Origin: JAZGHN01 sp964496725
GTDB lineage: Bacteria > Chloroflexota > Dehalococcoidia > Dehalococcoidales > E44-bin46
NCBI GenBank assembly: GCA_964496725.1
Contig: CAZCAS010000058.1
Location: 1-7,489 of the forward strand
Direction: 5' to 3'
Length of the DNA: 7,489 nucleotides
A program made the translations under genes and the position numbers. Positions 1-4,676 of the stretch are shown one piece after another. Under the pieces are notes generated by a model that was not told the origin of the DNA, searched no databases, and was given only the letters and a program-made list of their open reading frames with translations. Positions within the stretch are counted from its first letter, which is position 1. Each line of letters starts with the position of its first letter.

Positions 1-69
1 ATGGGAAGCAAGGGAAGAAAGAACATAAAGAAGCCGAAGCAGGATAAGGACAAAAAGACAAAGAAATAG
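1..69 (+). CDS. Possible lysine-rich microprotein (22 aa)
   Basis: An ATG at the very first base opens a 22-codon frame ending in TAG at 67-69. About half of the residues are Lys or Arg, and the protein begins MGSKGRKN. Such short, very basic products could bind nucleic acid, but no domain can be recognised and no function is assigned. Because the window begins at this ATG, the ribosome binding site cannot be seen, and this could equally be the C-terminal end of a longer gene that started upstream. It lies 19 bases before the transglutaminase-like gene in the same direction, so the two may be co-transcribed. The basic, Lys/Gly/Pro-type composition looks more like a real tail or microprotein than random translation, but the case is modest. 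Confidence 0.4.
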   Translation: MGSKGRKNIKKPKQDKDKKTKK

Positions 70-88
70 AAAACCGATGAGCTAAAGT

Positions 89-901
89 ATGGTTAGGCGG
101 GAAAAAACATTTCTCATAACCATAATCCTGCTTTCAGTTGCCCTGGCTCTTCTGGGATGGCAATACAACGAGGTCCACAAATTAGAACATGAACTCGCAT
201 CCCTAACGGAGCAATACGGCCACCTGCTGGATAACTACGGCGAACTGGAAAGTAGATACGGTAAGGTATGGACTGAAGAACCTAATGCCGTGGCTGAATC
301 GGAGCAATCCCTGACGGTGCCCTATACCTCTATCTCGGACGGGAAGGTAACATGGGTCTGGAAGGACAGGAACAGCGACTTGCACGCGTGGGTGCTGCCC
401 CTGGAGAGCTACCGCAGCTGGAGCAATACCCCCAAGCCTTACAAGACCATCTCGCTGCAATGTGGCGACGGTATTTGCACCGTGTTTGACTACAGGCCCT
501 ATGTACATCCGGACGAGTTCACCGAGGTTATCCCCAGCCTTTATCAGCAGTCCAGCGGCGGGCGAGAATTTGTTCAAGAAGCGTTCAATATGGTAAGCCA
601 GCTAACAGTTTACGCCAAAGATGTCGGGGAGGTTCCCCGCTGGCCAATAGAGACACTTACCGAGGGCAGGGGCGATTGTGAAGATTTAACCATCCTTTTC
701 GCCAGCCTGCTTAAAGCGACACCGTATCCCTATAAGCTCAGCTTCGTTTATATAGATATGGAGAATCCCACTGACCCCCAGTACCCCAATCATGTTATAG
801 TTGCAGTTGAGGACGAGGGGTGGAGGATGTTCATTGACTGCTCCAGTGACGAGGGGTGGAAGTTTTATGACAAGATTGAAGGCTGGTTCCTCGAATTTTG
901 A
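89..901 (+). CDS. Membrane-anchored transglutaminase-like domain protein
   Basis: This 270-residue protein starts with a short basic N-terminus (MVRREK) followed by one hydrophobic segment at about residues 7-24, which is an uncleaved signal anchor or signal peptide. Residues 27-60 (HKLEHELASL, then heptad-like Leu/Tyr spacing) look like a short coiled coil. The C-terminal half carries a papain-fold, transglutaminase-like core: GDCED with candidate nucleophile Cys197, NHVIVAV with His235, and MFIDC with Asp250, in the usual Cys-His-Asp order and spacing. Bacterial members of this superfamily are often proteases, amidases or peptide-processing enzymes; the substrate here is unknown. The catalytic part should face outside the membrane. 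An in-frame TAA at 83-85 limits 5' extension, so ATG 89 is the first possible ATG, although no good Shine-Dalgarno is visible. Fold confidence is good; the enzymatic role is inference. Confidence 0.75.
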   Translation: MVRREKTFLITIILLSVALALLGWQYNEVHKLEHELASLTEQYGHLLDNYGELESRYGKVWTEEPNAVAESEQSLTVPYTSISDGKVTWVWKDRNSDLHAWVLPLESYRSWSNTPKPYKTISLQCGDGICTVFDYRPYVHPDEFTEVIPSLYQQSSGGREFVQEAFNMVSQLTVYAKDVGEVPRWPIETLTEGRGDCEDLTILFASLLKATPYPYKLSFVYIDMENPTDPQYPNHVIVAVEDEGWRMFIDCSSDEGWKFYDKIEGWFLEF

Positions 902-922
902 CAGCGGGAGGGGAAAAACCCC

Positions 923-928
923 AAGGAG
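923..928 (+). promoter_or_regulatory. Ribosome binding site of the 262-aa gene
   Basis: AAGGAG lies eight bases before ATG 937, a near-ideal Shine-Dalgarno. It fixes that start codon. Just before it, GGGG-AAAAA-CCCC (910-922) could form a small hairpin directly abutting the site; it has no T-run and is probably not a terminator. Confidence 0.75.
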
Positions 929-936
929 ATGCCTAA

Positions 937-1725
937 ATGCCATATAAAGAAGGACAGCCTACTCTAATTGAGTGCTTGGTATGGCCTTTCACAAAAATCG
1001 AAGTAGTCAAGGAAGACGCCTCTGGTAAACCCTATGTATACCTATTTGAATATTACATGATTCTTCAAGTGATATTTGAGTCCGGGGCAGTGCTAGGTCG
1101 TGCGATGTGCAACAAAATAGACAAATTTAGAAAGATGCTATTAATCCCTCCAACCAAAGATGATGCACTGGAAAAAGCTACAAAGGCAGCTAAAGCAATC
1201 TTTGATGCTGCCACAAAGGAATCTGGTAATGAGCCTTCAAATTTCGGCGATTTTATACACGGGATGCTATTTAAGGAAGCTATTGGGCTAAGTCTCAGAG
1301 ATTGTGCGGAGGTTTTAATGCGGGACAAGAAAAGGTTTAAGGAAATACAAAGAACGGTTGAGAAAAAGGCCCAGCAAAAAGGCTCACTATCGGATAACTA
1401 TGATGTTCTCATGCTTTATGGTTACTGGGGCATAGGCTTCGGTATTAGGTTTCCGGAATTAACAGAGAAGATGTATAGAAATTTACACGAAAATATTGAT
1501 GTGGACGCGTATTCTAAGCTGAGGGAACTGGGACTGCTAGTTCCTCCAGAACGAGGTCTGCCCATTCCCGAGAAACCAGAAGTGCTAAGTATGGAAGAGC
1601 GGGAGAAAGAGCTTCTTCAGCTTTTAGCTGCTTATACACAAGAGTTCTACCCAGAATTAATTGACGAGTTGGAATTGAGGGAGTATATAGACATTGGAGG
1701 ACAAAAAGGAACTAAAAATGGCTGA
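937..1725 (+). CDS. Unrecognised 262-aa protein coupled to HAS-barrel/HerA genes
   Basis: I do not recognise this family. The protein has 262 residues, no signal peptide and no convincing membrane helix, although residues 36-57 are moderately hydrophobic. Its middle (75-145) is helical and rich in Lys, Ala and Glu. A Gly- and aromatic-rich patch (LMLYGYWGIGFGIRF, 158-172) is the most distinctive segment. The C-terminal part (215-251) is acidic and helical. No nuclease, helicase or metal-binding motif is obvious; NurA-type nuclease motifs, which one might expect next to HerA, are not seen. A strong RBS precedes the start. The stop codon overlaps the next gene by 8 bases (start 1718), implying translational coupling with the HAS-barrel protein and the ATPase. 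Codon use is more A/T-rich than in the neighbours (the line 1141-1200 is 25/60 G+C), so it may have been acquired separately. A function in a HerA complex is inference from position only. Confidence 0.7.
   Translation: MPYKEGQPTLIECLVWPFTKIEVVKEDASGKPYVYLFEYYMILQVIFESGAVLGRAMCNKIDKFRKMLLIPPTKDDALEKATKAAKAIFDAATKESGNEPSNFGDFIHGMLFKEAIGLSLRDCAEVLMRDKKRFKEIQRTVEKKAQQKGSLSDNYDVLMLYGYWGIGFGIRFPELTEKMYRNLHENIDVDAYSKLRELGLLVPPERGLPIPEKPEVLSMEEREKELLQLLAAYTQEFYPELIDELELREYIDIGGQKGTKNG
1706..1710 (+). promoter_or_regulatory. Ribosome binding site deciding start at 1718
   Basis: AAGGA lies seven bases before ATG 1718. This favours 1718 over the in-frame TTG at 1694, which would add eight residues and has no such site. 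Confidence 0.65.
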
Positions 1726-2182
1726 ATTCGAGAGAGTGGGCGAGATTATTGAAGCCAGCACCACCGACTTCGTGGCGCAGTGCTATGAGCTCTATCAGTC
1801 GCCNNNNNNNNNNNNNNNNNNNNNNNNNNNNNNNNNNNNNNNNNNNNNNNNNNNNNNNNNNNNNNNNNNNNNNNNNNNNNNNNNNNNNNNNNNNNNNNNN
1901 NNNTACCTGCCACCCAAGCCAGCCCGAATCCACGGCTTCGTCTACCTCTGCTCCCCCCAAGAAATGAAGGAGTTCAGCCAATCTCTCAGCTTCCTCAATA
2001 TATTGATTAATACTCGCCTGCCCATCTCCGCCGAGGAGCTTATTGCTGCCTCTCTGCGCCAGATGAGCAAGGTTTATGAAGACCAGCGCGCTTTTTTGGT
2101 GAACGCAGGCAAGGAACTAGCCATATCGCTCAGTGGCAATCTCAATCAACTCAAAGCCATTCTGGAAAGGATCAAATCATGA
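1718..2182 (+). CDS. HAS-barrel-like protein, HerA partner (interrupted by assembly gap)
   Basis: The visible N-terminus (MAEFERVGEIIEASTTDF, then a Cys/Tyr-rich strand) resembles the first strands of a HAS-barrel, the small beta-barrel found at the N-terminus of HerA ATPases. After the unread stretch come 92 residues beginning YLPPKPARIHGFVYL and ending in an amphipathic helix (SLSGNLNQLKAILERI). The ORF appears continuous only if the gap length is correct: the flanks are in the same frame across exactly 100 Ns, which may be chance. Most of the barrel is missing, so the true protein is probably longer than the nominal 154 residues. The start at 1718 overlaps the upstream stop, and the stop overlaps the HerA start as ATGA. 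I recall paired small HAS-barrel proteins and HerA-like ATPases in several bacterial phyla; the likely role is as an accessory subunit of the ATPase, inferred from context. Confidence 0.6.
   Translation: MAEFERVGEIIEASTTDFVAQCYELYQSXXXXXXXXXXXXXXXXXXXXXXXXXXXXXXXXXXYLPPKPARIHGFVYLCSPQEMKEFSQSLSFLNILINTRLPISAEELIAASLRQMSKVYEDQRAFLVNAGKELAISLSGNLNQLKAILERIKS
1804..1903. other. Assembly gap of 100 Ns
   Basis: Exactly 100 undetermined bases interrupt the HAS-barrel-like gene. A round length of 100 is the usual placeholder for a gap of unknown size, so the real distance, and all coordinates downstream relative to those upstream, may differ. The join between the two sides could even be wrong, although matching strand and a protein that makes sense on both sides argue that it is right. 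Confidence 0.97.
2167..2171 (+). promoter_or_regulatory. Ribosome binding site of the HerA-type gene
   Basis: AAGGA lies seven bases before ATG 2179, inside the end of the upstream gene. Together with the ATGA stop/start overlap it indicates coupled translation. Confidence 0.6.
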
Positions 2183-3780
2183 CTGAAGAGACACAGAAGC
2201 TGGGCATTGTTACCTCAGGCTCGCTAACCAAGGGGGTAGAGGTGAGGCTGGATAGCTCAGCCTCAGTTGAGGATATGGCGGTGGGGCGCTATGTAACCAT
2301 CGAAGGCGAGAGGCGGCGCTTCTTCGGCATGATAACCGATGTCAGTCTGGGGGTGATAGACCAAAAGCTCACCGTTACCCCACCCGATGTCTCCGACCCC
2401 TTTATGGCTGAGGTATTATCTGGAACCAGCACCTATGGGACACTCCACGTCCTGCCTCTGCTCACCATCGCCGGGGATGCCGCCAGCCTGCTTGAAGGAC
2501 CACAACCGGTTAAAACCATCCCCAGCCATTTCTCGGCAGTACATTTAGCCTCGCAACGGGACGTAGAACTGGTCTTCGGCGAGGAGGATGAAAAAAGGTT
2601 CTACATCGGCACACCGCTGGATATGGAGACCAAGGTTTGTCTTAACCTAGAAGCAATGGTTATGCGCTCCAATGGCATCTTCGGTAAGAGCGGCACGGGA
2701 AAAACATTCCTCACCAGGCTACTGCTCATCGGCATGCTCCAGAAAGGAACAGCAGCTAATCTGGTCTTCGACATGCACAGTGAGTATGGCTGGGAAGGCA
2801 GGAGTGAGACAGGGCGAAAGGTTAAAGCTCTAAAGCAGCTTTTCCCGTCAAAGGTGGCAGTATTTACCTTGGACGAGGAGAACGCCAGACGCCGACGAGC
2901 GAGCACCGATTTTGTAGTCAGGATAGGCTACGACGAAATAGAGCCCGGAGATATGGTGCTACTGCGCCAAACTCTAAATCTCACTGAACCTGCCACCGAG
3001 GCTATATATCAATTATCGAGAAGATTCGGCAAAAAATGGCTACAGAGCGCCCTGGAGATGAGAGACTCTGAAGAGACCGGAGAGCTACTAAAAGAACTGA
3101 GCATACATGAAAGCACCTTTCAGAATCTCAAAAGAGGGCTAGCCACCATCAGGCGACTCCCCTTTCTGGTACCCCATGCCCCGGATAATGCGGTGAGGCA
3201 TATCCTGGAATATCTCGACCAGGGGATAAATGTAATCCTGGAATTCGGCAGATTTACCGATATCACTGCTTATATTCTGGTAGCCAATCTGCTTACCCGG
3301 CGTATCTATAATCAATATCGTGAGAGAACAGAAAAAGCACAGGGTGAGGATACCGCTCCACCCCACCCCCTGGTGATAACCATCGAGGAAGCACATAAAT
3401 TCCTCAACCCGGAGGTAGCCAGTCAGACTATCTTTGGCACCATCGCCCGCGAGATGCGTAAATACAATGTTACCCTACTGGTAATCGACCAGAGGCCCAG
3501 CGGAATCGATGACGAGGTCATGTCCCAAATCGGAACCAAGATAACGTGCCTTTTAGACAATGAGCGTGATATTGATAGCGTCCTCGCCGGTGTATCCGGT
3601 AAAAGTGAGCTCAAATCAGTATTGTCCAGGCTGGAATCCAAGCAGCAGGCACTCATCTTTGGTCACGCTGTACCCATGCCGGTAGTCGTCAGAACACGCG
3701 AGTATGGCTCCGCTGAATCCTACAGGGACTTCACCCCCAGCGAACCATCAGAAAAAGACATCGAGGAGCTGTGGGAATAA
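2179..3780 (+). CDS. HerA-type ATPase with N-terminal HAS-barrel (DUF87 family)
   Basis: This is a 533-residue HerA/FtsK-superfamily P-loop ATPase. Residues 7-60 (LGIVTSGSLTKGVEVRL onward) look like a HAS-barrel, the region by which HerA hexamers contact partner proteins. The Walker A is GKSGTGKT (169-176, Lys175). The Walker B is LVITIEEAH (398-406), with Glu403-Glu404 as the candidate acidic residues. LLVIDQRPSG (433-442) carries the Gln/Arg motif typical of the family after a polar strand. Known HerA proteins are hexameric DNA translocases that work with the nuclease NurA in end resection; other HerA ATPases serve in anti-phage systems. No NurA is visible here, so the substrate and partner are unresolved. 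The gene starts within the upstream stop codon (ATGA) and ends the three-gene cassette. Length and motif set appear complete. Family assignment is firm, the exact biological role is not. Confidence 0.88.
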   Translation: MTEETQKLGIVTSGSLTKGVEVRLDSSASVEDMAVGRYVTIEGERRRFFGMITDVSLGVIDQKLTVTPPDVSDPFMAEVLSGTSTYGTLHVLPLLTIAGDAASLLEGPQPVKTIPSHFSAVHLASQRDVELVFGEEDEKRFYIGTPLDMETKVCLNLEAMVMRSNGIFGKSGTGKTFLTRLLLIGMLQKGTAANLVFDMHSEYGWEGRSETGRKVKALKQLFPSKVAVFTLDEENARRRRASTDFVVRIGYDEIEPGDMVLLRQTLNLTEPATEAIYQLSRRFGKKWLQSALEMRDSEETGELLKELSIHESTFQNLKRGLATIRRLPFLVPHAPDNAVRHILEYLDQGINVILEFGRFTDITAYILVANLLTRRIYNQYRERTEKAQGEDTAPPHPLVITIEEAHKFLNPEVASQTIFGTIAREMRKYNVTLLVIDQRPSGIDDEVMSQIGTKITCLLDNERDIDSVLAGVSGKSELKSVLSRLESKQQALIFGHAVPMPVVVRTREYGSAESYRDFTPSEPSEKDIEELWE

Positions 3781-3784
3781 AGAG

Positions 3785-3839
3785 CACATCCTAAAACCTC
3801 CAACCCACCAAACACCCCAACCCTCCAAAATCCCACCCC
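3785..3839 (+). terminator. G-free C-rich stretch, candidate Rho-loading (rut) region
   Basis: Fifty-five consecutive bases directly after the HerA stop contain no G at all and only five T, the rest being C and A. C-rich, G-poor, unstructured RNA is the hallmark of Rho utilisation sites, and the location between a finished operon and the next promoter suits a Rho-dependent terminator. No hairpin plus T-run is seen here. The opposite strand reads as five G-runs of three or four. Function is inferred from composition. Confidence 0.4.
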
Positions 3840-3844
3840 GCACA

Positions 3845-3873
3845 TTGACAATGAACCACAAGCGTGGTAGAAT
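3845..3873 (+). promoter_or_regulatory. Sigma70-type promoter of fur
   Basis: A perfect -35 TTGACA (3845-3850) is followed by exactly 17 bases and a -10 TAGAAT (3868-3873), five of six consensus positions. Transcription should start near 3880, inside the operator palindrome. This is the strongest promoter in the window by consensus match. Confidence 0.85.
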
Positions 3874-3902
3874 TTATTGCTAATGCTTAGCATTAGCAAT
3901 AA
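3874..3902 (+). promoter_or_regulatory. Fur-type operator palindrome (14-1-14) at the fur start site
   Basis: A perfect inverted repeat with 14-base arms around a single central T (3888) begins immediately after the -10 box and covers the predicted transcription start. The central 19 bases, GCTAATGCTTAGCATTAGC, match the classical Fur box (GATAATGATAATCATTATC) at 14 of 19 positions by eye. A dimer bound here would block RNA polymerase, so the adjacent fur gene is very likely autoregulated. The repeat could also form an RNA hairpin, but its position relative to the promoter favours a protein-binding site. Confidence 0.8.
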
Positions 3903-3905
3903 GGA
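3901..3905 (+). promoter_or_regulatory. Ribosome binding site deciding the fur start at 3913
   Basis: AAGGA lies seven bases before ATG 3913. It supports this start over the in-frame TTG 3877 and ATG 3883, which lie inside the operator and at or upstream of the predicted RNA start. Confidence 0.65.
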
Positions 3906-3912
3906 CAGGTCG

Positions 3913-4347
3913 ATGAAAAGACAAACTACAAGCACTAACCGTCAAGCGCTAAATTTAGCCGGGGCAAGGATGACCAGCCAGCGGGCTTTAATTCTGGAGA
4001 TTATCTGGCAGGGACACCTAGATGCCGACGAAATCTACCACCAAGCCAAAAAGAAGCAACCTCGCATTAGCCTCTCCACTGTTTACCGAACGCTGCGTAG
4101 GCTCAAGGAACTAGATTTAATAGAGGAACTTCACTTCGATGAGACCCACCACCACTACGAGGTGAAAACATCCGGTGAACATCATCACCTGGTATGCCTG
4201 GGCTGTGGCAAAGTTGTCGAGTTTAACTGTTTGCTAAGCCCAAAGATGAAAAGGGGTATCGGCCGTGAGAAGGGCTTCGAAGTCATTAGCGCTGAGGTTC
4301 AGATGACCGGTTATTGCTCTAAGTGCCGTCAAAAAAGGAAGCAATAA
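3913..4347 (+). CDS. fur: Fur-family metal-dependent repressor
   Basis: This is a 144-residue Fur-family regulator, about the usual length. The N-terminal winged helix runs from RMTSQRALILEI (19-30) through HLDADEIY (35-42) to the recognition segment ISLSTVYRTLRRL (52-64). The dimerisation and metal-binding half carries the His cluster THHHYEV (78-84), GEHHHLVCLGCGK (89-100; Cys95 and Cys98), and GYCSKC (133-138; Cys135 and Cys138). The two CxxC pairs form the structural Zn site known in this family, and the His residues plus Glu103 are candidate regulatory ligands. The loop before HLDADE is a few residues shorter than in many Fur proteins. The start at 3913 is chosen by its Shine-Dalgarno and by the operator. 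It is the first gene of a unit with feoA and feoB, so iron is the likely effector. Zur, Mur or PerR cannot be excluded from sequence alone; all share this architecture. Confidence 0.85.
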   Translation: MKRQTTSTNRQALNLAGARMTSQRALILEIIWQGHLDADEIYHQAKKKQPRISLSTVYRTLRRLKELDLIEELHFDETHHHYEVKTSGEHHHLVCLGCGKVVEFNCLLSPKMKRGIGREKGFEVISAEVQMTGYCSKCRQKRKQ

Positions 4348-4364
4348 TTTTTCGTTCCCCCGCC

Positions 4365-4383
4365 ACAAATGATAAGCATTTGT
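4365..4383 (+). promoter_or_regulatory. Second Fur-type operator, upstream of feoA
   Basis: The 19 bases ACAAATGATAAGCATTTGT form a palindrome with only one mismatched pair (A4372 with G4376) around a central A. By eye they match the classical Fur box at 12 of 19 positions, including AATGATAA and CATT. The core AATG-[CA]-T-[TA]-AGCATT is shared with the operator at the fur promoter. The position, about 45 bases before feoA, suits metal-dependent repression of feoAB by the adjacent regulator. Confidence 0.7.
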
Positions 4384-4408
4384 ATTGAAGGGATGCTCTT
4401 GCTCAAAT
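4380..4408 (+). promoter_or_regulatory. Weak candidate promoter for feoAB
   Basis: TTGTAT (4380-4385) and TCAAAT (4403-4408) with 17-base spacing are the best pair in the fur-feoA spacer, but they match consensus at only three and four positions. The -35 would overlap the end of the operator, which would explain repression. feoAB could instead be read from the fur promoter. Confidence 0.25.
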
Positions 4409-4426
4409 AACTAGAAAGTGTGATTT

Positions 4427-4669
4427 ATGCCTAACGTTAACCGAATAACTCTGAGCCAAATGCGAACTGGACAGAGAGGCACAGTGTTTCAAATTCAAGG
4501 CGGGCATGGCCTGGTTGACCGCCTTAATGCTTTAGGAATCAGACCAGGGCAGAAGATAACCAAGACTGGTTCCACACTGATGCGAGGACCGGTAACCATC
4601 CAAGTAGGTAATGCTCGAGTGGCTATCGGCTTTGGTATGGCTAATAAGATAATAATTGAACTAGCTTAA
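4427..4669 (+). CDS. feoA: FeoA, ferrous iron transport accessory protein
   Basis: This 80-residue cytoplasmic protein has the SH3-like FeoA fold. The pattern is ITLSQMRTGQRGTV (7-20), RLNALGIRPGQKI (32-44), and GPVTIQVGNARVAIGFGMA (54-72), which are the conserved blocks of the family in order. Length is typical (about 75-85). FeoA works with the FeoB permease in Fe(II) uptake, probably by modulating its GTPase or assembly; the details are not settled. The gene lies seven bases before feoB, and the start has only a weak purine-rich RBS (AGAAAG). A Fur-type operator precedes it, so it should be expressed when iron is low. Confidence 0.92.
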   Translation: MPNVNRITLSQMRTGQRGTVFQIQGGHGLVDRLNALGIRPGQKITKTGSTLMRGPVTIQVGNARVAIGFGMANKIIIELA

Positions 4670-4676
4670 GTAGTAT

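Noticed and set aside
910..922. GGGG-AAAAA-CCCC hairpin after the transglutaminase-like gene as a terminator
   Set aside because: The stem is only four pairs, no T-run follows, and the next gene's Shine-Dalgarno adjoins it.
1694..1717. TTG start at 1694 for the HAS-barrel-like gene
   Set aside because: It adds eight charged residues without family support, whereas ATG 1718 has AAGGA seven bases upstream.
3874..3902. Reading the fur palindrome as a rho-independent terminator of the HerA operon
   Set aside because: There is no T-run after it, its loop would be a single base, and it directly follows a -10 box, all of which favour an operator.
3877..3912. N-terminal extension of the Fur protein from TTG 3877 or ATG 3883
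   Set aside because: These codons lie in the operator palindrome and at or before the predicted transcription start near 3880; ATG 3913 has a proper Shine-Dalgarno and gives a normal Fur N-terminus.
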